Source of the DNA: Candidatus Thorarchaeota archaeon
Lineage (GTDB): Archaea > Asgardarchaeota > Thorarchaeia > Thorarchaeales > Thorarchaeaceae
Length of the DNA: 64,000 nucleotides
Assembly: GCA_008080745.1 (NCBI GenBank)
Contig: SHMX01000007.1
Coordinates: forward strand, 62,001-126,000
Direction of reading: 5' to 3'
The number at the start of each line of letters is the position of its first letter. Position 1 is the first letter of the stretch. This document shows, in pieces, positions 1 to 9,101 of the stretch. A model generated the notes under the pieces. That model worked only from the letters and a program-made list of their open reading frames with translations. It did no database searches and was not told the DNA's origin. A program made the translations under genes and the position numbers.

Positions 1-3000
1 CCGAATGACCCCTGGTCTACAGACCCAACTAATAATCTGAACGACTACGACTATGACTATGATGGTGATAATCTCCCTAATGGCTTTGAAATCTACTTTA
101 CAAAGACGGATCCTACCTTAGTCGATACCGATGGTGACTTGATAGATGATGATGAAGAAGATCTCGATTTGGACCTACTGACCAACTATGAAGAATATCT
201 CAATGGCACACTTCCTCGAAATCAGGATACAGATGAGGATGGAGTACACGATGGCCATGAGGTTCTTGTATTGGGCACTGATCCCCTTGATGAGGATACA
301 GATGATGACTCCATCTCTGATTACGACGAGGATTTTGACGGAGATGACCTGAGCAATGGAATCGAGCTCTACATAACTCAAACTCTCACTAACGATACTG
401 ACACCAACAACAATGGCATCACCGACTATGATGATGATGAAGATTCTGACAACCTACCAAACTGGTTTGAAGTTTTCATGAGTGAAACGGATCCGCTCTA
501 CAATGATACCGATGATGATGGCGATTATGACTGGGAAGAGGACCCAGATAATGATGACTTGACCAACCTAGAAGAGTACAATGTAGAAACCGACCCACTT
601 AATCCTGACACCGATCAGGATGGACTAACTGATGCTGAAGAAGTCAATGATGTGGGTACTGACCCTAACAAGAGCGATTCCGATGATGATGGGATTAATG
701 ATGCTGATGATGACTTTGACAACGATGGTCTGTCAAATATAGACGAGATTCGTACCTACAACACCAGTGCAACTCAAGCTGATACAGATTCTGATGGTAT
801 CAAGGATGGCATTGAGATAGATGCTGGTTGGAACGCTACTAATAGTGACACGGATGGAGATGGAATCTTGGATGGGGATGAGGATGTTGACCATGATGGT
901 GTTGTAGATAAATATGAAACAGACCCTGCTGTTGCAGACACCGACCAAGACGGATTAGATGATGGGGATGAATTGATTTGGGGGTCAAATCCTCTAAATA
1001 ATGACACTGACTCGGATGGTCTTCTCGATGGTATTGAAGTCAATGAACATGGCACAGATCCAACACTGAAAGACTCTGACTCGGATGGATTAGACGATTT
1101 CACAGAGGTGGAGATAACCAAGACTGATCCCAATCTCTCTGACTCCGATGGAGACTCCACGAGCGACTATGATGAAGACAGTGATTCAGATGGTCTCTCA
1201 AATGGCGATGAGATTGACATTTATGACACCTCTCCGGGGGATGCGGATTCAGATGATGATGGACTCTTTGATGGGGCTGAAATTCTGACCTATGGTACTG
1301 ACCCCCTAGAGAAAGACACTGATCAGGATTTACTCACTGATTATGAAGAGATTTCTATCTATGGGACGGATCCTCTATTGACCGATTCCGACGGGGACCA
1401 ATTGTATGATGGATATGAAGTGAAGGACCTTGGCCTCGATCCTGCGAAATACAGTACTTATGATAACGGCACCTCTGACTATGATCTGGATTCGGATTGG
1501 GATGGTCTCTCAAATGGTCTTGAGATATATGGCTACCATTCCAATGCTACCAACAAAGATACCGATGGAGATATGTTACCGGATGGATTCGAGGTCAATG
1601 TCGTAGGCTCCTCACCAACTGACCAAGATACTGACAATGATCAAATCTCCGACTATGACGAATACTATCTTTATGGGACAGATCCCACGGGCACTGACTC
1701 AGATTCTGATGGTTTATCAGATTATTATGAAGTCTACATCTCCGAAACTGTTCCTACCAATTGGGATAGCGATGGGGATCAATTGAGTGATGGTGATGAG
1801 GTTAATGAGTATGGCACAGATCCGAACTCTAGCGACTCCGACTCTGATATGATTTTAGATAAGAAGGAGCTAGATTTGGGGACCGACCCCAATAATAATG
1901 ATACAGATGACGATGGGTTATCTGATTACGATGAATGGAAAATATATGATACTGATCCAACACAGGCTGATGGAGATGGAGATGGGCTAACAGACAAGGA
2001 GGAGCTTGAGGCGGGCACGGATCCTGAAAACTTTGATTCCGACTTTGATTCGCTTGAGGATGGAGACGAAGTCAACATCTATGGGACCAACCCATTAGAG
2101 GAAGACTCGGACTTTGATGGTATTGCTGACAATGATGAGATATTCAACAGCCACACAGATCCACTTGTCGCTGATACAGATGAGGATGGTATCTCCGATC
2201 GAGATGATGATGAGGATGGTGATGGCATAAGCAACTTTGATGAGATTTACAAATACGAAACCAACTGCACCTTGATTGATACCGATGGGGACGCATTATC
2301 GGATTATTATGAGATCTTCATCAGTGATACTTCTCCGCGTAAAGCAGATAGTGATGAAGATGGTTTGGATGACTGGGATGAATTGTTCCGATACTCAAGT
2401 GACCCAAATGACAAAGACAGCGATGACGATCTCCTTGAAGATGGCGAAGAGGCTCTGATTTGGCACACTTTGCTCAATTCATCTGATACGGACCAAGACT
2501 CTGTAAGTGATTATGACGAGATTAAGGTCTTTGAGACTGACCCTTTGGACGCCGATACAGATGATGACCTTTTGACCGATGGTGAAGAATTGAACATCTA
2601 CAACACTGATCCCCTTGATGAGGATGGTGATGGTGATCTTCTCTTAGATGGGCAGGAAATCATCCTTGGTACGAATCCGCGAGAAAAGGACACAGATAAC
2701 GATGGACTGACAGATTATCACGAGGTGAACCAGACGCTCACCAACCCATTACTCTACAGCACAAGTTTAACAGGCATCTCTGATGCTGATTGGGATATTG
2801 ATAATGATACTCTAACTAATGAACACGAGATACTCCTAACCAAGACCGATCCTCGAGATAACGATACTGATAATGATGGCATTCTGGATGGATTAGATGA
2901 TGAGGACCGTGATCTTCTTACGAACTACGAGGAGTGTGTGCTTACTGAAACCAATCCACGTCTGAAAGACACTGATGAAGATGGTCTTTCCGATTACAAT

Positions 3001-4422
3001 GATGATGAGGATGGTGATGGTCTCACAAATGGTGAGGAAATCGATGACTACTTCACTGACCCCAGGGAAACTGATACCGATAACGACGGTCTAACTGATT
3101 TCGAAGAGGTCGATGAGTATGGTACCGACCCTCTGGATAAAGACACCGATCAGGACAAACTGGAAGACGGTATTGAGGTACTAGATTATGGCAGTGACCC
3201 TCTACTAAATGACACTGATTCAGATCTCCTATCAGACTGGGAAGAGGTCGAGTTGACCGATACCGACCCTACTACAGCAACCACACATGGCGGTGTCAAT
3301 GACGCAGAATACGATTCAGATTTAGATGGATTAGGAAATCTTGAGGAACTCCGTGATTATGGTACTCTCCCCTTGGATAGGGACACCGATAACGATGATG
3401 TCATCGATGGTGATGAGGTACATATCTACGGAACTGACCCTCTGGATGAAGATTCCGATTCAGACTATCTTCTAGATGGTGAAGAAATCTTTGTGTATGA
3501 AACAGATCCCCTTTCAGAGGACTCTGACCAAGATGGACTATCCGATTCGGAAGAGGTCAGCACAACCATGACGGACCCCAATGATGATGACTCTGATGAT
3601 GATCGCCTTTCAGATTTTGATGAAGTGGACATCTGGGGAACGGACCCTAACCATGAAGATACCGATTTAGATGGTGTCACAGATTTTGATGAGGTCATAA
3701 CCCACGGTACCGACCCATTCGAGGAAGATACGGATTTGGATCGATTGGACGATTACTTTGAGATTATGGTTTCTCTGAGTGATCCAACAAACAACGACAC
3801 AGACTCGGATGGTTTGGACGATGGTAAGGAATACAATGTCTATCATACTGATGTAAACAATCCCGATACCGATGGTGACACGATTAGTGACTTCGACGAG
3901 ATAATGATACTCGGTTCTGACCCTCTATCTGTAGACACCGACGGTGACGGATTAGAAGACCCCATTGACTTTAACCCAACCTTACATTGGGGCTACCCAG
4001 CGAGTGCGATACTGGGCCTCTTTTTGGTTCTTGGAATAATCGGCATAAAGGTTCGTCAGCGTCTTAGTGTTGAGGAATACATCACTGCAGCTGAGCCTAG
4101 CAGTCCAGGCCTTGAGCCCGGCATGGATATCGTTGTAGAATACAAGATACGCGAAGGTAAGGTAGTCTTTGCGGTTGTAGTGAGAAATGGCTCCAAGAAA
4201 ATCATGCAGAATGTGCAGGTAGTTCTTGGGGTACCTGACCTAACAGACACCATTCTAAGCGATACTCTGGGCACGATTGAACCAGGTAATCTCTCTATCA
4301 CCGAATTGGCCTTTGAGCTACAACCCGGTGCAGAGGGTGAGCTAGTAGGAATGGTAGAGTATGACGCTGAGGACGGTAGTCACAAGGTGGTTAATCTCCG
4401 TCCTGTGAAGATTGTTGCATAG
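1..4422 (+). CDS. Giant Asp-rich thrombospondin-type-3-like calcium-repeat surface protein (5' end outside window)
   Basis: The frame is open from the first base, so the N-terminus lies upstream; about 1,473 codons are visible. Roughly the first 1,325 residues are degenerate repeats of about 20-28 residues built on D-x-D-x-D-G-L-x-D-x-x-E followed by YGTDP. This is the thrombospondin type 3 / EF-hand-like loop pattern expected to bind many calcium ions. A single hydrophobic segment near bases 3994-4050, followed by Arg/Lys, anchors the protein. About 120 residues then follow, forming a predicted beta-sandwich (CARDB-like pattern), which by topology should be cytoplasmic. A stalk or adhesin-like role is inference. 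Stop codons close the frame at 4420-4422 just before a terminator-like hairpin. Confidence 0.85.
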   Translation, partial: PNDPWSTDPTNNLNDYDYDYDGDNLPNGFEIYFTKTDPTLVDTDGDLIDDDEEDLDLDLLTNYEEYLNGTLPRNQDTDEDGVHDGHEVLVLGTDPLDEDTDDDSISDYDEDFDGDDLSNGIELYITQTLTNDTDTNNNGITDYDDDEDSDNLPNWFEVFMSETDPLYNDTDDDGDYDWEEDPDNDDLTNLEEYNVETDPLNPDTDQDGLTDAEEVNDVGTDPNKSDSDDDGINDADDDFDNDGLSNIDEIRTYNTSATQADTDSDGIKDGIEIDAGWNATNSDTDGDGILDGDEDVDHDGVVDKYETDPAVADTDQDGLDDGDELIWGSNPLNNDTDSDGLLDGIEVNEHGTDPTLKDSDSDGLDDFTEVEITKTDPNLSDSDGDSTSDYDEDSDSDGLSNGDEIDIYDTSPGDADSDDDGLFDGAEILTYGTDPLEKDTDQDLLTDYEEISIYGTDPLLTDSDGDQLYDGYEVKDLGLDPAKYSTYDNGTSDYDLDSDWDGLSNGLEIYGYHSNATNKDTDGDMLPDGFEVNVVGSSPTDQDTDNDQISDYDEYYLYGTDPTGTDSDSDGLSDYYEVYISETVPTNWDSDGDQLSDGDEVNEYGTDPNSSDSDSDMILDKKELDLGTDPNNNDTDDDGLSDYDEWKIYDTDPTQADGDGDGLTDKEELEAGTDPENFDSDFDSLEDGDEVNIYGTNPLEEDSDFDGIADNDEIFNSHTDPLVADTDEDGISDRDDDEDGDGISNFDEIYKYETNCTLIDTDGDALSDYYEIFISDTSPRKADSDEDGLDDWDELFRYSSDPNDKDSDDDLLEDGEEALIWHTLLNSSDTDQDSVSDYDEIKVFETDPLDADTDDDLLTDGEELNIYNTDPLDEDGDGDLLLDGQEIILGTNPREKDTDNDGLTDYHEVNQTLTNPLLYSTSLTGISDADWDIDNDTLTNEHEILLTKTDPRDNDTDNDGILDGLDDEDRDLLTNYEECVLTETNPRLKDTDEDGLSDYNDDEDGDGLTNGEEIDDYFTDPRETDTDNDGLTDFEEVDEYGTDPLDKDTDQDKLEDGIEVLDYGSDPLLNDTDSDLLSDWEEVELTDTDPTTATTHGGVNDAEYDSDLDGLGNLEELRDYGTLPLDRDTDNDDVIDGDEVHIYGTDPLDEDSDSDYLLDGEEIFVYETDPLSEDSDQDGLSDSEEVSTTMTDPNDDDSDDDRLSDFDEVDIWGTDPNHEDTDLDGVTDFDEVITHGTDPFEEDTDLDRLDDYFEIMVSLSDPTNNDTDSDGLDDGKEYNVYHTDVNNPDTDGDTISDFDEIMILGSDPLSVDTDGDGLEDPIDFNPTLHWGYPASAILGLFLVLGIIGIKVRQRLSVEEYITAAEPSSPGLEPGMDIVVEYKIREGKVVFAVVVRNGSKKIMQNVQVVLGVPDLTDTILSDTLGTIEPGNLSITELAFELQPGAEGELVGMVEYDAEDGSHKVVNLRPVKIVA

Positions 4423-4430
4423 ACTATGGT

Positions 4431-4452
4431 AACAAGGCAGAAATGCCTTGTT
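4431..4452 (+). terminator. Hairpin terminator after the giant repeat gene
   Basis: Perfect 9-base-pair stem AACAAGGCA/TGCCTTGTT with a GAAA loop, nine bases after the stop codon and followed by a T-rich stretch. It looks like an intrinsic terminator or an mRNA 3'-end stabiliser. Confidence 0.6.
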
Positions 4453-5177
4453 TGCTCTATTTATTTTATTAGAGAAGACTGATATTTTCCTTCTCCATAA
4501 ATTTCCTCGTGTCGATAGATGATTTGACCATTATTGAGGTTCCATGTACCACAATCGATGGTACAAGTATTTCCCATTCTATCAATGAATCATCCAAATT
4601 CGTCGTCACAATCAAAGACGTTCTTGACTTCCGAGTTAGAGAGATAGAACAGATATCTCTCAAGATATCTCTCTACAAATCAATATTCGTTCCCTATTGT
4701 TGACAGGCTGGGGAGCAGGTGGTTCCAGATTTGTTCTGCATTAGGACTAAGCTCTTTTGTTCTTTGGAAGAGTTTGAAAAACAAAATATACTTGTTAATA
4801 TTGGCGTTAGATTGAACTTACAGAGCAATCGAGCAAATGTATATTCTTCAAACATGTCAAAACACCTCAGAAGATATATCTGGAGATTAGCAGCCGTTCC
4901 AACTTCTAGAAAAAAGGTTGCAGACGTGAATCATTAGAGACATCAAAAAACTAGAAGAATCTGCGGTTCATTGTCTTTCATATGATCTCTATATTCTTGG
5001 TCAGCTGATTTTTGGTAACGCCTTCAAAACTAACGCAATTTTTCGCGGTTGTGATGATATTTATTTGCGCTCATATATGCTTTATAATATTACAGACTGT
5101 ATAGGAATAGTTTAGACTTCAATACAGATACAATTTGTTCCATAGTTTGATGTTTCTAGCAAATCAGAATGGAGTTG
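4453..5177. other. Long AT-rich intergenic region, no convincing gene
   Basis: About 720 bases in which only short frames exist (near 4469-4663 on the minus strand, 4509-4703 and 4719-4937 on the plus strand). None has a recognisable domain, a good ribosome binding site or protein-like composition. A TATA-like TTTATAAT lies near 5090. No tRNA or repeat structure was seen. It may hold an unrecognised non-coding RNA or a decayed gene. Confidence 0.5.
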
Positions 5178-5185
5178 TATAAATA
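5178..5185 (+). promoter_or_regulatory. TATA box for the metallophosphoesterase gene
   Basis: TATAAATA ends 25 bases before the GTG start at 5211. This is the spacing expected between an archaeal TATA box and a transcription start at or near the start codon, so the mRNA is probably leaderless or short-leadered. The extended element ATAAATAATCAAA recurs upstream of the TPR gene at 9102. Confidence 0.5.
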
Positions 5186-5210
5186 ATCAAAGTAGGGAGA
5201 CCTTTTCAAA

Positions 5211-6275
5211 GTGAGAATCGTAGTAATTACAGATACCCATGGTAGACTTCATATTGTAAACAACTTAGTAAGAGAATTAGACGCTGATGTTGTCATCCAC
5301 TGTGGTGATATTGGTCTAATGAGCCACAAACGGGTCTCTAAGATATCCAATAGAGAGTTATCTCTGCATATTCGCCACTCTTCTCTCGATGATGCGGTTC
5401 GAAGAAATGCCTTTGACCTACCTAGAAGTGAAAAAATCCGGATTGTTCTGGAACATAATTTGCTTGGTGAGTTTGATCGATATCTGGAGGGGGAAGAAAC
5501 TTTCGTGATTCCTGTCTATGCAGTCTGGGGAAATCACGAGGATGGCTTTTTACTTAATCAATTGCTGTCCGGTGATCTGTCCATTCCTAATCTGAATTTC
5601 CTAACAGCCTATTCTGACATCGTTCTGGATGATTGGATTCGTCTTACAGGTGTTGGTGGGAATCTGGTTCCACCAAACTTGTTTACAAAACAGCAACCCA
5701 CCCATCCTAAACCTCAGATGTCCTTCTTGGATTGGGCGAGACTGGCAGAAGTTTTGGAACATACACATGATAATGAACAGCAATTATGGATGGTCACACA
5801 CGTATCTCCTGGAAAGGAACCACTTCTAGAGAACTTCTCTTTGCATCTCCGTCCCGATTTCTGGTTCTCAGGTCATATGGGTGCTCCTCTTCTACAGCAT
5901 TATTCGTTGTTTACATATCTTGACGATTACGAGTTCTATCTTCGATATCAGCAACAGTATCAGTACTATAAGGCTCTCTGGGATGAGAAAATTGGGTCTA
6001 ATTCTTCTGAGAGGAATGGATTTCATGAAGATGAGGTAGAACTAATGCGAAGATGGCATGGTCTCTTAGAGTGCCCTATTACTCCCTCTGAGGATGCCTA
6101 TCTTCCTGATAAAGTTGAAAGTAGAACATCTGCAAACTATACGAAGGGAACCATGTTCTTCAATCTTCCAGATGCTTATTATGGGGGATATCTAGTCATC
6201 GATACGAATCCAACAGACAGAAGCTTTGAGTTTCAAACATATGGACAATGGACTCCACCCGTTCAAAGGAAGTGA
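5211..6275 (+). CDS. Calcineurin-like metallophosphoesterase
   Basis: The 354-residue protein has the ordered metal ligands of the calcineurin-like phosphoesterase superfamily: D8-x-H10 in TDTHG, D33 in HCGDIG, N108-H109 in WGNHED, then a His in VTHVSPG and another in FSGHMG. The family uses a di-metal centre to hydrolyse phosphomonoesters or phosphodiesters; the substrate cannot be told here. An insert of about 60 residues separates the GD and GNH motifs, and a C-terminal extension of about 130 residues follows the core, so it is longer than minimal family members. The start is GTG, supported by the TATA box 25 bases upstream. It is convergent with the minus-strand pair that follows. Confidence 0.85.
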   Translation: MRIVVITDTHGRLHIVNNLVRELDADVVIHCGDIGLMSHKRVSKISNRELSLHIRHSSLDDAVRRNAFDLPRSEKIRIVLEHNLLGEFDRYLEGEETFVIPVYAVWGNHEDGFLLNQLLSGDLSIPNLNFLTAYSDIVLDDWIRLTGVGGNLVPPNLFTKQQPTHPKPQMSFLDWARLAEVLEHTHDNEQQLWMVTHVSPGKEPLLENFSLHLRPDFWFSGHMGAPLLQHYSLFTYLDDYEFYLRYQQQYQYYKALWDEKIGSNSSERNGFHEDEVELMRRWHGLLECPITPSEDAYLPDKVESRTSANYTKGTMFFNLPDAYYGGYLVIDTNPTDRSFEFQTYGQWTPPVQRK

Positions 6276-6300
6276 TTCACATCTACATTGCAGGATGGTT

Positions 6301-6948
6301 TCAGGCCATGCTGTCCGATTGCGATGCAACTGATTCAAATGTTTCAATAACTTTCTTGTCATCGAACGGCTCAGAGTTCTCCATTAGTTCTCTGAGTCCT
6401 TTCACTATATCCTTCAACCAGAAGTTACCATCAACATCGATCTCTTCTAGTTTGGTTATCCAATATCTCGTCCTATCGTAGTCAATATCTGTCATTATCT
6501 TTAATAGCTCCACCCAATCTCCCCATTCTCCTCCTCTTTGTAAATCTGAGAGTCTGAATTCTCTTAATAGATAACTATAGTAGAACTCATTCTGTCTGGG
6601 ATTCTCTGCATCAGACTCTAACCTCATGAGTTCTTCTAGTTTGTCCACTTGTTCTTGTATCGCCAACCAGATATATGGTCTGATTTTGGGAGAAAGGTCC
6701 AAGTCATCCACGAAACGCAGCTCTTCACCTATTGTATACCAAAGATGAATTCTATCTGTATTTTGCAAAAGACCCTCTTTTTCCAATCTGGACTCGATAT
6801 CTCTTATGTGACTCCTGATATTCCTCTCTAGTTCTTTTGCAAACTCTTTGTCCTTCCCTGTAAGCGGTTCTGATTCAACAATATATTGTCTGATCTTGTG
6901 TGTTGTTCCATCTGGAAATCGTCTTTTTTTGTAAATTGCAATGGCCAT
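6301..6948 (-). CDS. Hypothetical protein, partner of the GHKL ATPase
   Basis: This 215-residue charged, mostly helical protein is not recognised; it has no membrane segment and no metal-binding cysteines. It follows the GHKL ATPase gene on the same strand so tightly that only a TTG separates the upstream TAA from its ATG. Translation is therefore probably coupled, possibly from that TTG three bases earlier. The N-terminus (AIYKKRRFPDGT) is basic, and the rest is rich in Glu, Arg and Leu with sequence typical of helical bundles. The tight arrangement suggests that the two products act together; this is inference from context only. Confidence 0.7.
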   Translation of the reverse strand: MAIAIYKKRRFPDGTTHKIRQYIVESEPLTGKDKEFAKELERNIRSHIRDIESRLEKEGLLQNTDRIHLWYTIGEELRFVDDLDLSPKIRPYIWLAIQEQVDKLEELMRLESDAENPRQNEFYYSYLLREFRLSDLQRGGEWGDWVELLKIMTDIDYDRTRYWITKLEEIDVDGNFWLKDIVKGLRELMENSEPFDDKKVIETFESVASQSDSMA

Positions 6949-6951
6949 CAA

Positions 6952-8979
6952 TTAGCTACTCCCTGATTTGTGATACAATGATAGCATCTTTCCAAGCACA
7001 TCTGAATACTGTTCTACCACTTCCAATGGATCGAGCTTGTCATCATCACCAGGGTCGAAGAACTGTGGATCCCCTGAAGCAAGGTCCAGTTTAGCAAGAA
7101 TCAATGCTCCGAACCTGAAGAGATACTCCGCTACTGCTTCTGCATCATCCTCTAAATCTTGATATGCTGGATGGTCCACGTTGTACGACAATACTATCCC
7201 TCCATGTGGGCCTCTATTCTCCATACCTATCATATCCTGATAATCTGGAGGAAGGTCGCCGATTGGTTCATAGCCCTCGAAAATTCCTGATACCGCGGGT
7301 TGATAGTTTACATAGATGCTGTGTCGTTTCGAATCCAATTCTCTCGATTTGTTATATGTATCCCCCGTGTATAACCGGGCACAGATATAGTATACATTAG
7401 GTTCAGAAAATCGTTGTTTGTCAATCGTGATACCTAATGATTTACGTCTACTTAACGAAGAGCTACTCCAGAGAACAATATCATCATCAATGAGAATGTC
7501 GAGTATTTCTCCCTCTCTATTCTCAATTGTAAGCATAAACTTGGCATCTATCTTTTCCAGTGTAGTGTTGATTATTGTGGCTGTAATGTCCTTTATTGTA
7601 TCTCCATAGTCAACCTCTCGGGATGGCCAGTTAGGATACCGGGGGATAGGAAATTCAACACGTATTTCTTTTCTTGGTTTTTCCTCTCTCTCAATTTTCT
7701 TGTGTTGTTGCTCAACATCTTCCTGACCAATATCAAGCTTACTTGATATTCGATTTATCGCAGAGAGTGCAATTCTCTCCGATGTTCTCTGCAGTTCTAG
7801 CTTTTCTCCTATAGGATCTATCTCGTAACCAAGCTTCTCTACTGCGAATTTTTTCATTTCATCCCGTAACCAAATTCGAAGTTCTCTAGTGAAAGGATAA
7901 CGGTATGAAACTGTATTATGTTCAAGCCCTTCAGCTCTTCTCAGCTCTGCATCCCCTCTGTCATCCAATGTGATATATCCATACATTGCATAGGCGAGCT
8001 TTCCGGGTAGTACTTCCGGTTTGACCGTGGTGATTTTCATTCCACCTCGTTGCAGTGCCACTCCTCTTATTCTTGGGTCTACTTCTTTTCCGGGTTCACA
8101 TACCAGATGTAGCTTTTCAATTTCTATCTCTGACCCCCCAAATTCCTCCTCAATGGATTCTTTTATCCAAACTTTTTTGTCTGCTATGTCCTCTTTAGGT
8201 AGGGCAAATTCAGCCGGGGCAGTGACTATCCTTTTCTCTCCGTATTCATTTACAATAATTTGAATGCCATATTCTTGGATGATTTCCCACCATGTTTCTC
8301 CAATCATGAAATCAAAATCTTTTGATTCGATTGCTTCAATTACCTCATCTATGGGGTCTTCTATTATCACTCTAGAACCCGTTTCATCAAGAGGTCCAAA
8401 AGTGTTATCTGTTAATTCAATCAGCTTTAGTTTTCCTTTGTGTTCATCATAGGCTGCAATTGGAGATTCTGTGAGTTCTACCTTTCGCCATCCAGAACGA
8501 TATGATCCATCATCCCTGTAAGAATCATAATAGATCGTCTTTGTCTTTGAAGCACCAACAAAAATGAACTTCCCTCGTCCTCTTGAACCCAGAGGTGTCT
8601 TTTCTCCATCTGCCTGCTTTGAGAAGGCCAGACTTTCAAAGCGTCCCCATTTCTCTCGTTCAGGTAGGTTCTCTAGAAGTTCTGATTCTTTCAATACCCT
8701 TCCTGTCAAACCAGTTGTTCCTCGATCTCTCATAGATAAGTAAGTATGATGTTTTCCCTTAACAAGACTAAACTCAAATGAAAAGCCATTACCATGTTCG
8801 TCCCTTCTAGCATCCCATCCATTTTGGATGGCATCTTTCTGAACTCCATGAGTAATCGATGTTTGCTGTTCATATCCATCAATGACTGATTGAAGGAAGT
8901 TAAGCCAATTCATTGCTGTTCCGCGTATCTTTCCTTGTTCGTATTCTGTTTCTGACACCAAGGTTTGGCCTCTATACAC
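6952..8979 (-). CDS. GHKL (Hsp90/MORC-like) ATPase protein
   Basis: The 675-residue protein has the signatures of the GHKL ATP-binding fold in its first 170 residues. There is an N-box in QKDAIQNGWDAR (Glu/Asp and Asn contacting Mg-ATP), a G1-like loop in MRDRGTTGLTG, and a glycine-rich lid GSRGRGK. About 500 further residues have no family I recognise, including a beta-rich stretch around residues 440-570. The layout resembles Hsp90-like or MORC-like stand-alone ATPases, which often occur in defence or DNA-manipulation modules, but no nuclease or restriction motif is visible. The start is GTG; an ATG at 8913 is an alternative that keeps the N-box. It forms a two-gene unit with the gene ending at 6301. 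Confidence 0.75.
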   Translation of the reverse strand: MYRGQTLVSETEYEQGKIRGTAMNWLNFLQSVIDGYEQQTSITHGVQKDAIQNGWDARRDEHGNGFSFEFSLVKGKHHTYLSMRDRGTTGLTGRVLKESELLENLPEREKWGRFESLAFSKQADGEKTPLGSRGRGKFIFVGASKTKTIYYDSYRDDGSYRSGWRKVELTESPIAAYDEHKGKLKLIELTDNTFGPLDETGSRVIIEDPIDEVIEAIESKDFDFMIGETWWEIIQEYGIQIIVNEYGEKRIVTAPAEFALPKEDIADKKVWIKESIEEEFGGSEIEIEKLHLVCEPGKEVDPRIRGVALQRGGMKITTVKPEVLPGKLAYAMYGYITLDDRGDAELRRAEGLEHNTVSYRYPFTRELRIWLRDEMKKFAVEKLGYEIDPIGEKLELQRTSERIALSAINRISSKLDIGQEDVEQQHKKIEREEKPRKEIRVEFPIPRYPNWPSREVDYGDTIKDITATIINTTLEKIDAKFMLTIENREGEILDILIDDDIVLWSSSSLSRRKSLGITIDKQRFSEPNVYYICARLYTGDTYNKSRELDSKRHSIYVNYQPAVSGIFEGYEPIGDLPPDYQDMIGMENRGPHGGIVLSYNVDHPAYQDLEDDAEAVAEYLFRFGALILAKLDLASGDPQFFDPGDDDKLDPLEVVEQYSDVLGKMLSLYHKSGSS

Positions 8980-9064
8980 CTAAAGAAAACTATAGTTAAG
9001 AATGTTTTTATTGTACCCTTACCTCCACTAACATATCTAAGTGGTGACGAAATTAACAAACTTC

Positions 9065-9072
9065 ATAAATAA
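9065..9072 (+). promoter_or_regulatory. TATA-like box for the TPR gene at 9102
   Basis: ATAAATAA lies about 30 bases before the ATG at 9102, within a longer ATAAATAATCAAA element that matches the one upstream of 5211. It suggests a leaderless or short-leader transcript. Confidence 0.45.
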
Positions 9073-9101
9073 TCAAACGAACTATTTATGGGTGTCACGT
9101 C

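Noticed and set aside
774-1160. Minus-strand open frame of 128 codons inside the giant repeat gene, and others alike at 3465-3698
   Set aside because: Ser- and Pro-rich shadow of the GAT/GAC/TCN repeat codons; no domain and no start context.
1-3960. Tandem repetition as CRISPR or satellite DNA
   Set aside because: The periodicity follows protein repeats of varying length with synonymous differences and no conserved spacer-repeat structure.
4469-4937. Short open frames of 60-72 codons on both strands
   Set aside because: No domain, no ribosome site and low-complexity composition in an AT-rich gap.
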